From: Halolactibacillus sp051746745
Lineage (GTDB): Bacteria > Bacillota > Bacilli > Bacillales > Amphibacillaceae
DNA: 62,037 nucleotides
Assembly: GCA_051746745.1 (NCBI GenBank)
Contig: JBNJFJ010000003.1
Span: 1 to 62,037, forward strand
Reading direction: 5' to 3'
Positions within the stretch are counted from its first letter, which is position 1; the number at the start of each line of letters is the position of its first letter. The notes below the pieces were generated by a model. It was not told the origin of the DNA, searched no databases, and was given only the letters and a program-made list of their open reading frames with translations. This document shows, piece after piece, positions 43,270 to 52,749 of this stretch. The translations under genes and the position numbers were made by a program.

Positions 43270-46200
43270 TTACTTTTCTTCAAGTTCTAAATTAAATTGT
43301 TCTTGTGAGGTATCGTCCTCATCTTCAATATCTCGTAGTTCAATTTCTTCTTCGTCTGCTGATAACATCTTCACGTCCATACCTAAACTCTGTAATTCTT
43401 TAATCAATACTTTGAATGATTCAGGAATACCTGGTTCAGGGATGTTTTCGCCCTTAACGATCGATTCATACGTCTTCACACGACCAACAACATCATCTGA
43501 TTTTACGGTTAGAATCTCTTGTAATGTATAAGCAGCACCGTATGCTTCAAGTGCCCATACCTCCATCTCACCAAAACGCTGTCCACCGAACTGCGCTTTA
43601 CCACCAAGTGGTTGTTGGGTAACAAGTGAGTAAGGACCGGTTGAACGCGCGTGAAGTTTATCATCAACCATGTGCGCAAGTTTGATCATATACATGACCC
43701 CTACAGATACACGGTTATCAAACGCTTCACCTGAACGGCCATCATAAAGAATGGTTTTCGCATCACGTGACATACCTGATTCTTCGATTGTCTCCCAGAC
43801 ATCTTCCTCTGTCGCCCCATCAAAGACTGGTGTTGCGACATGGATACCTAGTTGACGCGCAGCCATACCGAGGTGTAACTCTAATACTTGTCCGATATTC
43901 ATACGTGATGGTACCCCTAATGGGTTAAGCATGATATCAACCGGTGTACCGTCTGGCAAGTAAGGCATATCTTCTTCTGGTAAGATGCGTGAAATAACAC
44001 CTTTGTTACCGTGACGACCCGCCATCTTATCACCTTCGTGAATCTTACGCTTTTGAACGATGTAGACACGTACCAACTGGTTGACACCTGGTGGTAACTC
44101 GTCGCCATCTTCGCGGTTAAAGATTTTTACATCAAGGACAATACCGCCGGCACCGTGCGGCACACGTAGTGATGTATCACGAACTTCTCGTGCTTTCTCA
44201 CCGAAGATCGCGTGAAGGAGGCGTTCCTCTGCTGAAAGTTCTGTCACACCTTTTGGTGTTACTTTACCAACAAGCAAGTCACCGTCTTCTACTTCAGCAC
44301 CCACCCGGATAATCCCGCGTTCATCTAAATCACGTAAGGCATCTTCACCGACGTTAGGAATATCACGTGTGATCTCTTCAGGTCCAAGCTTTGTATCACG
44401 TGCTTCTGATTCATACTCTTCGATATGAATTGACGTGTAAACATCATCTTTTACGAGGCGCTCACTCATAATGATCGCATCCTCATAGTTGTAACCATCC
44501 CAAGTCATAAACGCAACGAGGACGTTTTGACCTAGAGCTAATTCTCCGTCTTCCATTGAAGGACCATCTGCTAAGATTTCACCCTTAGTCACCCGGTCAC
44601 CAACACTGACAATCGGGCGTTGGTTATAACACGTTCCTTGATTAGAACGAATGAATTTTTGTAATTTGTAGCGATCGACATCACCTTTAACTTCTTGTCC
44701 ATCGACGACTGAAATACGTCTCACACGTACTTCTTTTGCTTCGACACGTTCAACGATTCCTTCATAACGCGCAACAACAGCTGCACCCGAGTCTTTACCA
44801 GATACGTATTCCATACCTGTACCGACAATTGGTGAACGTGGTTGAATAAGCGGAACAGCCTGACGCTGCATGTTGGCACCCATAAGGGCACGGTTCGAGT
44901 CATCGTTTTCCAAGAACGGAATACAAGCCGTCGCCGCAGATACTACCTGCTTAGGTGAGACATCCATGTAATCAATCTTTTCCCGGACAACACTCTTGTT
45001 TTCCCCGCGGAAACGAGAGATAACTTCTTCATCTAAGAAACTTCCATCTTCACCAAGACGTGCATTCGCCTGAGCAACGACATAGTTATCTTCCTCATCA
45101 GCCGTTAAATAATCATATTCTTCGGTTACTTTACCTGTTTCTGTGTCAACTCGGCGGTAAGGTGTTTCAATAAAACCAAATTTGTTTACTTTCGCAAATG
45201 ATGACAGTGAGTTAATCAAGCCAATGTTTGGCCCCTCTGGTGTTTCAATCGGACACATACGTCCGTAGTGAGAGTAGTGAACGTCACGCACTTCAAAGCC
45301 GGCACGTTCTCTCGTTAAACCACCGGGTCCTAAGGCAGATAAACGACGCTTATGCGTTAATTCAGCAAGTGGATTCGTTTGATCCATGAACTGAGATAAC
45401 TGCGAGCTACCAAAGAACTCTTTAATTGATGCAATAACCGGACGGATATTGATCAATTGTTGCGGCGTAATCGCAGATGTGTCTTGAATTGACATTCTTT
45501 CACGCACAACACGTTCCATCCGTGATAAACCAATCCGGAATTGATTTTGTAAAAGTTCCCCAACATTACGCAAACGACGGTTACCTAAGTGGTCAATATC
45601 GTCTGTTGAACCGACGGTATGCAAGATATTAAAGAAGTAGTTAATCGCTGCTAAAATATCCGCTGGCGCAATATGTTTCACATCATCCGGTACAATCGCG
45701 TTACCGATGACGTTTAACGTGCGTTCACCTTCTGGGTCAGTTGGATCAACAATCTTAATCTGTTGTAAGCGTACATCTTGATCAATGACGCCTTCTTCCG
45801 GTGTGACATACATATCACCTAAGCGGTCTTCTTCACGCTCAAGTAATGGCAATAATTTATTAAGCAAACGACGATCAATTGTTGCACCCTTCTCAGCGAT
45901 AATCTCGCCTGTTTCAGGGTCCGCAATTGTTTCGGCTAATATCTGGTTAAAGAGGCGATTTTTAATGTGTAGTTTCTTGTTCATCTTATAACGACCAACG
46001 TGCGCTAGGTCATAGCGTTTCGGATCGAAGAAACGTGACACAAGTAAACTTTTCGCATTCTCTACTGTTGGCGGTTCGCCCGGGCGAAGACGCTCATAAA
46101 TTTCAAGTAATGCTTTTTCTGTTGTCTCTGTGTTATCTTTTTCTAACGTATTACGTAAATATTCATTATCTCCGATTAAATCAATGATATCTTGATCTGT

Positions 46201-47005
46201 ACCGAAGCCTAATGCACGTAATAGAACAGTAATAGGTAATTTACGTGTACGATCGATACGAACATGTACAACATCTTTGGCGTCTGTTTCAAACTCAAGC
46301 CATGCCCCACGGTTAGGAATAACCGTTGCACCGTAACCACGTTTACCATTCTTATCAATTTTATCGTGGTAGTATACACTTGGTGAACGAACAAGCTGAG
46401 AAACGATAACGCGTTCCGCACCGTTAACAATAAATNNNNNNNNNNNNNNNNNNNNNNNNNNNNNNNNNNNNNNNNNNNNNNNNNNNNNNNNNNNNNNNNN
46501 NNNNNNNNNNNNNNNNNNNNNNNNNNNNNNNNNNNCCACGTTTACCATTCTTATCAATTTTATCGTGGTAGTATACACTTGGTGAACGAACAAGCTGAGA
46601 AACGATAACGCGTTCCGCACCGTTAACAATAAATGTGCCGGTGTCTGTCATGAGTGGGAAATCACCCATAAAGACTTCCTGCTCTTTTACTTCACCTGTC
46701 TCGTTATTTAATAATCGGACTTTTACCCGAAGTGGCGCATTATACGTCACATCTCGCTCTTTTGATTCATCGACAGAATATTTTGGTTCACCCAAATTAT
46801 AATCGACAAACTCAAGTGATAGATTCCCTTGGAAATCTTCAATTGGAGAAATATCTTTAAACATTTCTCGTAAACCTTCGTCTAAGAACCATTGGTAAGA
46901 AGCTGTTTGAATCTCAATTAGATTCGGTAATTCAAGTACCTCATGAATTCGTGCGTAGCTTCTGCGCTGGCGGTGTCGTCCATACTGAACTAGTTGACCT
47001 GTCAA
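43270..47005 (-). CDS. rpoB: RNA polymerase beta subunit, split only by an assembly gap
   Basis: Reads MTGQLVQYGRHRQRRSYARI from a TTG start eight bases after GAGGGG, and ends QEQFNLELEEK. All landmarks are present: the rifampicin-region SSQLSQFMDQTNPLAELTHK, RERMSIQDT, GDKMAGRHGNKG, and the final SFKVLIKELQSLGMD. The frame is interrupted at 46436-46535 by 100 Ns with a 99-nt perfect repeat on each side. Deleting 199 nt (one repeat plus the Ns) gives 3537 nt, 1178 residues, normal for the family. The visible frameshift should not be taken as a pseudogene. Has its own promoter and a 400-nt leader. Confidence 0.97.
46337..46435. repeat. 99-nt repeat copy, left of the N-gap
   Basis: Identical to 46536-46634. 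It encodes rpoB residues of the stretch FIVNGAERVIVSQLVRS and onward, once in the real protein. Length 99 matches a common odd k-mer size of de Bruijn assemblers. Confidence 0.97.
46436..46535. other. Scaffold gap of 100 Ns
   Basis: Fixed-length run of N, the usual placeholder for a gap of unknown size. Its flanks overlap by 99 nt, so the two contigs actually join without missing sequence. Confidence 0.98.
46536..46634. repeat. 99-nt repeat copy, right of the N-gap
   Basis: Second copy of the sequence at 46337-46435; see the rpoB entry. No internal mismatch seen. Confidence 0.97.
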
Positions 47006-47103
47006 CTGCTTCACCCCTCAAATCAAGAATAAAAAACAAAAAAGCTTAATCAAGAAAAATTTTGTTAAGCCCCTATACCGCAAACTCACCTAGCTGTCAA
47101 CTA

Positions 47104-47131
47104 TTGACTTATAGAATGAAATCGGTATAAT
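47104..47131 (+). promoter_or_regulatory. Plus-strand promoter-like sequence inside the rpoB leader
   Basis: TTGACT, 16 bp, TATAAT on the plus strand. A transcript would be antisense to the rpoB leader and then to ybxB. Near-consensus boxes, but no gene or clear terminator follows on that strand, so function is doubtful. Confidence 0.4.
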
Positions 47132-47273
47132 TTAAGTCAGATAATACGTTCGGAACATAGTCAGAGCGTCTATCCGTTAAATATTTATAGTAAACATTGC
47201 TTGTTGGCGACTTAAGTCTCGCATCAACAACCGCTGTTTAGCGACGATACAACTGGTAGATTTCTGAGCATAT

Positions 47274-47323
47274 AAAAATAAGGATTAGTTCTTGACTGCT
47301 TTCATCAACGATGGTTAATCCTT
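47274..47323 (-). terminator. Attenuator-type hairpin in the rpoB leader
   Basis: Minus-strand AAGGATTA ... TAATCCTT followed by ATTTTT, with a 28-nt loop region, about 100 nt after the rpoB promoter and 270 nt before the gene. It would allow attenuation of rpoBC transcription. Confidence 0.55.
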
Positions 47324-47427
47324 GTCCTCTCTTTAGCTCCATATCTACGCTACATATACATCATACACATTTATTCACACCCAAAACGATTAACTGAACA
47401 TGAAAAACGTGCTATTGGCATTTTTCT

Positions 47428-47456
47428 ATACTATCACAATAGGAACCAATAGTCAA
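47428..47456 (-). promoter_or_regulatory. Promoter of rpoBC
   Basis: TTGACT at 47451-47456 and TAGTAT at 47428-47433, 17 bp apart on the minus strand, starting 19 nt after the ybxB stop. Confidence 0.75.
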
Positions 47457-47474
47457 TTTTTTTGCGCCTATTTA

Positions 47475-48074
47475 TCATTTCTTTACTGCTCGGAGAATAT
47501 AATAACCTTTGTTCTTTAAAACAACCTCAACCTCTTGAGAGAATTCTTCAAGTTTTTTCATCGCTGACGGCGCGCCTTGTTTCTTTTGAATCACAACCCA
47601 TAGCGTACCACCCGGTAATAGATGATCAAAACTTTCTTCCAGCATGAGGTGTACCGTTTGTTTCCCCGCTCGGATCGGCGGATTAGTTAGAATGGCTGCG
47701 AAGGCTTGATTCACATTTTCAAAACGATCGCTCGAATAAATTTTCACATTATCAACCTGATTCACTCGGGCATTTTCTTTCGCTAAAGCAATCGCACGTT
47801 CATTGACATCAACTAAATGACAGACTCTTGTTCGATCAGCTTTAGCCAAACTCAACCCTATCGGCCCATATCCACACCCTAAATCAAGGTAATCCCCTTC
47901 AATTTCCGGCGCCTCAAACGCATCAATTAATGTTCTTGAACCAAAATCTACTTCGTTTTTTGAAAAAACACCTGTATCACTTGTAAACGTAAACCGGTGA
48001 CCCTTTAACATGAATGCCCATGTTTTACGGTCGCTTTTTATTTGAGGATTATGTGTAAAGTATTGTTCTGACAC
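47475..48074 (-). CDS. ybxB: RsmC-like class I methyltransferase (YbxB)
   Basis: 199 residues. The SAM-binding motif is LDLGCGYGPIGLSLAK near 61, the N6/N2-type active motif ILTNPPIRAGK near 122, and VIQKKQGAPSAMKKLEE near 163 completes the family pattern. Probably methylates a guanine in 16S rRNA. The start is GTG (GTG-TCA-GAA) after AGGTGATC; an ATG 14 codons upstream (48116) lacks a Shine-Dalgarno and extends past the family N-terminus. Lies between rplL and rpoB as in Bacillus. Confidence 0.9.
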   Translation of the reverse strand: MSEQYFTHNPQIKSDRKTWAFMLKGHRFTFTSDTGVFSKNEVDFGSRTLIDAFEAPEIEGDYLDLGCGYGPIGLSLAKADRTRVCHLVDVNERAIALAKENARVNQVDNVKIYSSDRFENVNQAFAAILTNPPIRAGKQTVHLMLEESFDHLLPGGTLWVVIQKKQGAPSAMKKLEEFSQEVEVVLKNKGYYILRAVKK

Positions 48075-48142
48075 GTGATCACCTGCTTTTTTGTGGTTAA
48101 CTTTAGTTGTAGTCATACTTAGAGGATCAATCGATGATTTAA

Positions 48143-48178
48143 ACGAAAAATAAAAGCCCGCCTATAAAGACGAGCCCT
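48143..48178 (-). terminator. Terminator after rplL
   Basis: Minus-strand GGGCTCGTC and GGCGGGC(TTTT) form a stem with two G-U pairs and a T-rich tail, 24 nt after the rplL stop. It probably reduces read-through into ybxB. Confidence 0.7.
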
Positions 48179-48201
48179 TATTACTTCAGATAGTCAACAG
48201 A

Positions 48202-48564
48202 CTATTTTAATTCTACAGATGCGCCTGCTTCTTCAAGTTTAGCTTTCATTTCTTCAGCTTCTTCTTTAGCAATGCCTTCTTTGATAGCGCCAGGAGCGTT
48301 ATCTACTAAGTCTTTAGCGTCTTTAAGACCAAGACCAGTGATTTCGCGTACTGCTTTAACAACTTTAATCTTAGAAGCGCCAGCGCTTTCTAATACTACG
48401 TCAAATTCAGTTTTTTCTTCAGCAGCTTCGCCACCTGCAGCACCTGCTGCCGCTACAGGAGCAGCTGCAGTTACACCGAATTCTTCTTCAATTGCTTTAA
48501 CTAAATCGTTTAATTCAAGAACAGTCATTTCTTTGATTGCTTCGATAATTTGTTCGTGAGACAT
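48202..48564 (-). CDS. rplL: 50S ribosomal protein L7/L12
   Basis: 120 residues. The N-terminal dimerisation domain (EQIIEAIKEMTVLELNDLV) is followed by an Ala/Gly-rich hinge at about 37-50 and the C-terminal factor-binding domain with KIKVVKAVREITGLGLKDAK. Recruits GTPase factors to the stalk. Confidence 0.99.
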   Translation of the reverse strand: MSHEQIIEAIKEMTVLELNDLVKAIEEEFGVTAAAPVAAAGAAGGEAAEEKTEFDVVLESAGASKIKVVKAVREITGLGLKDAKDLVDNAPGAIKEGIAKEEAEEMKAKLEEAGASVELK

Positions 48565-48623
48565 GTTTGTTTCCTCCTAGAATAGTTTTAGTTTTTTTAA
48601 GCCCGGTTTAGGCTACGATGCTC

Positions 48624-49124
48624 TTAAGCACCTTGTTCTTCTTTTTGCTCGGCAACAGCTTTTGTTGCGTAAGCGAAGTTGCGCATTGGCGCTTGTAGTA
48701 CGCTGAGTACCATTGAAAGTAAACCTTCGTAACTTGGTAAGTCTGCAAGTTCTTTGATCTGATCAATAGATGCAACATTACCTTGGATGACGCCACCTTT
48801 GATCTCCAATGCTTCATGATCTTTCGCAAAGTTGTTTAATACTTTGGCTGGTGCCACGACATCTTCATTACTGAAGGCGATCGCAGTAGGTCCTACTAGC
48901 ACTTCATTTAATTCTGAAAGTTCAGCTTCTTCAGCCGCACGACGAGACATTGTGTTTTTGTACACTTTGAATTCCACGCCAGCTTCACGTAGTTGTTTAC
49001 GTAGTTCAGTAACTTCCGCTACATCAAGACCACGGTAATCAACTAAGATTGTTGATTCACTTTCACGAAGTTTTGTTGCGATTTCAGAAACAACCTGTTT
49101 CTTTTTCTCGATAACTTTTGACAT
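48624..49124 (-). CDS. rplJ: 50S ribosomal protein L10
   Basis: 166 residues, MSKVIEKKKQVVSEIATKLR, stalk base holding L12 dimers. Autoregulator in this family by binding the leader at 49183-49310. Confidence 0.99.
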   Translation of the reverse strand: MSKVIEKKKQVVSEIATKLRESESTILVDYRGLDVAEVTELRKQLREAGVEFKVYKNTMSRRAAEEAELSELNEVLVGPTAIAFSNEDVVAPAKVLNNFAKDHEALEIKGGVIQGNVASIDQIKELADLPSYEGLLSMVLSVLQAPMRNFAYATKAVAEQKEEQGA

Positions 49125-49182
49125 TGTTCCACCTCCTACCAGAATTAAACATCATACCGATCCGCGTCTTTTTATTGAAATC

Positions 49183-49310
49183 AATAAAAAACCTCACGCC
49201 GAAAGTAGACGTGAGGGGAAATTGCGTGAATAGACAAGAGAACATCGTTCTCTTTATTCAACACCTCGGCAGGCTAATTAAGCATAACGCCCCTGCTGTC
49301 TACGGTATAA
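49183..49310 (-). ncRNA. L10 (rplJL) leader with intrinsic attenuator
   Basis: The minus-strand leader contains GTAGACAGCAGGGG and AGCCTGCCGAGGTGTT, typical of the Bacillus L10-binding leader. A terminator hairpin follows (CCTCACGTC-TACTTTC-GGCGTGAGG then TTTTTTATT, 49183-49216). L10-L12 binding would favour termination. Confidence 0.85.
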
Positions 49311-49331
49311 CGTATTATTTTAACCTTACTG

Positions 49332-49360
49332 ATTGTAACGAAACAATCGGTAAAAGTCAA
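49332..49360 (-). promoter_or_regulatory. Promoter of rplJL
   Basis: TTGACT at 49355-49360 and TACAAT at 49332-49337 on the minus strand with 17-bp spacing; the -35 lies four bases beyond the end of rplA. Confidence 0.85.
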
Positions 49361-49363
49361 GTA

Positions 49364-50059
49364 TTATTTTGCAAAGTTTGATGGGTCGACTTTAACACCA
49401 GGGCCCATTGTTGATGTTACTGACACGTTCTTCATGTAGATACCTTTAGAAGATTGCGGCTTAGCTTTAACGATTGTGTTAGCAAGTGCGTTAAAGTTTT
49501 CAATGAGTTTTTCTAAATCAAATGACGCTTTACCAATTGGTACGTGTACGTTTGATTGACGATCCACACGGTATTCAACTTTACCTGCTTTAATTTCGTT
49601 TACAGCTTTTTCAACATCAAATGTTACTGTACCTGTTTTAGGGTTTGGCATAAGACCTTTAGGTCCTAATACACGACCAAGTTTACCAACTTCAGCCATC
49701 ATGTCAGGTGTTGCAACGATCACGTCGAAGTCAAACCACCCTTGGTTGATTTTGTTGATAAGGTCTTGTTCACCTACGTAATCTGCACCAGCCGCTTCAG
49801 CTTCTTTCGCTTTATCACCTTTAGCAAATACTAAAACAGTTTGTGTTTTACCAGTTCCGTGTGGAAGTACCATCGCACTACGGATTTGTTGGTCAGCTTT
49901 CTTAGGATCGACACCTAAGCGGAATGCAGCTTCAACTGTTTCGTCGAAGTTAGCTGTAGCATTTTCTTTAACTAATTTAAGCGCTTCTTCTACATCATAC
50001 AATTTTGTACGATCTACTAATTCCAAAGCCGCTTGTTGCTTTTTTGATTTTTTAGCCAT
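49364..50059 (-). CDS. rplA: 50S ribosomal protein L1
   Basis: 231 residues starting MAKKSKKQQAALELVDRTK. GLMPNPKTGTVTFDVEKAV and TSTMGPGVKVDPSNFAK are conserved. The ATG two codons upstream is only two bases from AGGAGG, this one is eight. Confidence 0.98.
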   Translation of the reverse strand: MAKKSKKQQAALELVDRTKLYDVEEALKLVKENATANFDETVEAAFRLGVDPKKADQQIRSAMVLPHGTGKTQTVLVFAKGDKAKEAEAAGADYVGEQDLINKINQGWFDFDVIVATPDMMAEVGKLGRVLGPKGLMPNPKTGTVTFDVEKAVNEIKAGKVEYRVDRQSNVHVPIGKASFDLEKLIENFNALANTIVKAKPQSSKGIYMKNVSVTSTMGPGVKVDPSNFAK

Positions 50060-50125
50060 TTTCATTTCCTCCTTGAATGTGGTTTTAACGGTTTAACCTC
50101 CCACTTAAAAAAGCGGACCTTACGC

Positions 50126-50212
50126 AATATGCATAAGCACTAGTTGACTATGCCCCTAGCTTATCTGCCTACAAAAAGGTTGCGAAATGACTAGTGCCAT
50201 AAACGCAACCTT
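50126..50212 (-). promoter_or_regulatory. rplA leader with competing RNA structures
   Basis: In the rplK-rplA spacer the minus strand forms AAGGTTGCG/CGCAACCTT followed by TTTTG (50172-50212), a terminator-like hairpin. Its loop contains GCACTAGT, which can pair with ACTAGTGC about 60 nt further downstream. Such alternatives suit attenuation or L1 feedback (inference). Confidence 0.5.
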
Positions 50213-50235
50213 CTTCACAAATCATTACACGTATA

Positions 50236-50661
50236 TTAGTCTTCGATAACGATACCCATACTACGTGCAGTACCTTCAACCATACGCATTGCCGCTTCAA
50301 CATCAGCTGCGTTTAAATCAGGCATTTTTGTTTCAGCGATTTCTTTTACTTGATCGCGCTTCAACGTTGCAACTTTGTTGCGGTTTGGTTCACCTGATGC
50401 AGTTTCGATACCCGCTGCTTTTTTAAGCAATACAGCAGCCGGCGGAGTTTTTGTGATGAATGTAAATGAACGGTCTTCAAATACCGTAATTTCTACCGGA
50501 ATAATCAATCCAGCTTGCTCTTGCGTACGAGCGTTGAATTCTTTACAGAATCCCATGATGTTAACACCTGCTTGACCTAATGCTGGTCCAACTGGTGGTG
50601 CTGGGTTTGCTTTGCCCGCTGGAATTTGAAGTTTTACTACTTTGATTACTTTTTTAGCCAC
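50236..50661 (-). CDS. rplK: 50S ribosomal protein L11
   Basis: 141 residues, VAKKVIKVVKLQIPAGKANP, ending ARSMGIVIED. Part of the GTPase-associated centre and needed for the stringent response. The start is GTG, eight bases after AGGAGG; the frame extends three codons further to 50670 without support. Confidence 0.98.
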   Translation of the reverse strand: MAKKVIKVVKLQIPAGKANPAPPVGPALGQAGVNIMGFCKEFNARTQEQAGLIIPVEITVFEDRSFTFITKTPPAAVLLKKAAGIETASGEPNRNKVATLKRDQVKEIAETKMPDLNAADVEAAMRMVEGTARSMGIVIED

Positions 50662-50766
50662 GAGACACACCTCCTTAAGTCCGTGATGTGGTCACAGGGT
50701 TTGACCCCTCCCACTCAATTTCATATTCTATCTAACCTTATACTCGAGGCATATAAGAACATTAGA

Positions 50767-50795
50767 ATTTTATCATGCTCATCAAAATAATGCAA
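50767..50795 (-). promoter_or_regulatory. Promoter of rplKA
   Basis: TTGCAT at 50790-50795 and TAAAAT at 50767-50772, 17-bp spacing, minus strand; leader of about 100 nt. Confidence 0.75.
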
Positions 50796-50825
50796 GGGTC
50801 GAGTGAATAAAAATAAATAAAAATC

Positions 50826-51365
50826 TTAATCCATATGTTTAATTTGTTTGAAATCTAACTCAACTGGTGTTTCACGACCGAAGAGATCGACAAGCACTTT
50901 CGCCTTCTGATGATCCATATCAAGTTCTTGCACAACCGCTTCACGACCTTCAAATGAACCATCGGTAACCGTCACTTGATCACCGACATTAAAATCAATC
51001 TCAATGACTGTTTCTTTCATACCCATACGTTTTAGAATGGTTTCTGCTTCTTCAGGTAGTAACGGTGTCGGCTTTGAGCCTGAACCTGTTGACCCAACAA
51101 AACCAGTAACACCCGGTGTATTTCTAACGACATACCAAGAATCATCCGTCATAACCATCTCAGCTAAAACATAGCCTGGAAAGACTTTTTTCATGGCAAC
51201 TTTTTTCTTGCCATCTTTGACTTCTGTTTCTTCATCTTCAGGTACAAGGATACGGAAGATCTTATCCTCCATGCCCATCGACGCCAAACGTTTTTCTAAG
51301 TTTGTTTTAACTTTATTTTCATACCCTGAATACGTATGAACAACATACCACTGCTTTTCCATCAT
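50826..51365 (-). CDS. nusG: Transcription elongation factor NusG
   Basis: 179 residues (or 178 from the second ATG). The NGN domain has WYVVHTYSGYENKVKTNLEK and VFPGYVLAEMVMTDDSWYVV; the C-terminal KOW domain ends HVDFKQI-like (VELDFKQIKHMD). Links RNA polymerase to Rho, S10 and pausing. Confidence 0.97.
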   Translation of the reverse strand: MMEKQWYVVHTYSGYENKVKTNLEKRLASMGMEDKIFRILVPEDEETEVKDGKKKVAMKKVFPGYVLAEMVMTDDSWYVVRNTPGVTGFVGSTGSGSKPTPLLPEEAETILKRMGMKETVIEIDFNVGDQVTVTDGSFEGREAVVQELDMDHQKAKVLVDLFGRETPVELDFKQIKHMD

Positions 51366-51458
51366 TTTCCCTCCTTTTTATTATTTGACTTATCCTTTGT
51401 TTCATCTTAAACATAACTACATCATTGTTGACGCCATCTATTAGACTTATTTTTTCCC

Positions 51459-51493
51459 AATTTAAAAAACCCGTATAAAGTGGACGGGTTTTT
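51459..51493 (-). terminator. Terminator between secE and nusG
   Basis: AAAAACCCGT and ACGGGTTTTTT with a nine-base loop on the minus strand, 60 nt after secE. Implies partial termination or a separate nusG promoter; no strong promoter is visible in the remaining 97 nt. Confidence 0.75.
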
Positions 51494-51552
51494 GACAGGT
51501 CAACATACATCTTTCTTAACGACATTTCTAGTATAACATAAAAGACCGGCTT

Positions 51553-51732
51553 CTACTCAAAAAATAGATTTAAAATTTGGCTAATCCCTAAATCAACAAC
51601 GACAAAGAATAGTGCGATAAAAGTAACAGTTGCCAGTACCGTAATAGTTGAATTCGTTAGTTCTTTACGTCTTGGCCAAGATACCTTTTTCATTTCGCGT
51701 GAAACATCTTTAAAAAATGATACAATCTTCAC
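51553..51732 (-). CDS. secE: Protein translocase subunit SecE
   Basis: 59 residues, exactly Bacillus size, with KEMKKVSWP-like sequence (REMKKVSWPRRKELTNS) before a single membrane span (TITVLATVTFIALFFVVVDL). The start is GTG, eight bases after TTGGAGG; a TTG five codons upstream lies on the Shine-Dalgarno itself. Confidence 0.96.
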   Translation of the reverse strand: MKIVSFFKDVSREMKKVSWPRRKELTNSTITVLATVTFIALFFVVVDLGISQILNLFFE

Positions 51733-51777
51733 AAATGGTTCCTCCAAACTCGGTTGAATTAATCTTCGTACAGGTCG

Positions 51778-51924
51778 TTACTTCGTTTCACGATGTACGG
51801 TGTGTTTATTACACTTTTTACAGAACTTCTTTAGTTCTAATCGTTCTGCATCTTGTGTATGTTTATCTGAGTGATAATTTCGACTCAGGCATTCTGTACA
51901 AGCGAGTACAATTTTCTTTTTCAT
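51778..51924 (-). CDS. rpmG: 50S ribosomal protein L33
   Basis: 48 residues, MKKKIVLACTECLSRNYHSD, with zinc cysteines in CTEC and CKKC. The zinc-binding paralogue. ATG eight bases after GAGGG. Lies between sigH and secE. Confidence 0.95.
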   Translation of the reverse strand: MKKKIVLACTECLSRNYHSDKHTQDAERLELKKFCKKCNKHTVHRETK

Positions 51925-52015
51925 CGTGTTCACCCTCTAGTAAGATAGATTACTATCCTACCTAATGTAGCACCTTCACCCCTGTGTGTCAACGCTCTTG
52001 GCACAATTTATCCAA

Positions 52016-52675
52016 TCACAATAAGATCACCACAGCGTCTAAATGACGTTCGAATTTTTTCTTGATTCGCTGCAAAGCGTTATCGATTGCCTTAACGTGA
52101 CGATTGAGCAATTCTGAGATTTCTTGATAACTACGTCCATCTAAATAAAGCATCAATACTTCCCGCTCTAATTCACTTAAGACCGCGCCCAATTTTTCTT
52201 CCACCACTTGATAACGTTCCTGACTAATTAACAAAGCTTCAGGGTCAACAGTGTCTTGTTCATTGGCAATGACATCGATCAACGTCCGCTCAGAATCTTC
52301 ATCAAAGACCGGCTTATCTAACGAGACATACGAATTAAGCGGACCATGTTTCATTCGTGTAGCCGACTTAATCGCCGTAATGATTTGCCGGGTCACACAC
52401 ACTTCGGCAAACGCTTTAAATGAGGCTTCTTTGTCTTGCTTATAGTCCCGAATCGCTTTATATAAACCGATCATGCCTTCTTGAATGAGATCATCATAAT
52501 CGGCACCAACGAGAAAATAGGTGCTTGCTTTCGCTCTGACAAAACCACGATATTTTCGAATTAAAAAGTCTAAGGCAGTTGAGTCTCCTTGTTGAACGGC
52601 GTCAATTAAACCTACGTCATCCATCTGTTTATAAGCAACTTGTTGACTATTAAATGTGTGATGAACCTCGTTCAA
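52016..52675 (-). CDS. sigH: RNA polymerase sigma factor SigH
   Basis: 219 residues. Region 2 contains FLVGADYDDLIQEGMIGLYK and SFKAFAEVCVTRQIITAIKS; region 4 has LYLDGRSYQEISELLNRHVK. In Bacillus SigH controls transition-phase, competence and early sporulation genes; presence alone does not prove sporulation. The start is TTG, seven bases after GGAGGG; the longer frame to 52741 is unsupported. Confidence 0.95.
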   Translation of the reverse strand: MNEVHHTFNSQQVAYKQMDDVGLIDAVQQGDSTALDFLIRKYRGFVRAKASTYFLVGADYDDLIQEGMIGLYKAIRDYKQDKEASFKAFAEVCVTRQIITAIKSATRMKHGPLNSYVSLDKPVFDEDSERTLIDVIANEQDTVDPEALLISQERYQVVEEKLGAVLSELEREVLMLYLDGRSYQEISELLNRHVKAIDNALQRIKKKFERHLDAVVILL

Positions 52676-52749
52676 AAGATTTCCCTCCTGCTGCAAACAC
52701 ATAATAGAAATATTATACAGTAAGCGCTTCCTATGCGTCAACTACTAGT

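Larger units (their letters stand above)
47006..47474. other. Long rpoB leader region
   Basis: 469 nt without a gene between ybxB and rpoB. It holds the rpoB promoter at its far end, an attenuator-like hairpin, a plus-strand promoter-like sequence, and a short GTCAA/TTGAC palindrome (47096-47108). No short peptide with a convincing ribosome-binding site was found. Confidence 0.6.

Noticed and set aside
46209..46635. Frameshifted reading frames around the N-run, suggesting a broken rpoB or a novel N-terminal extension
   Set aside because: They arise from reading the 99-nt repeat out of frame across the artificial gap; collapsing the overlap gives a normal RpoB.
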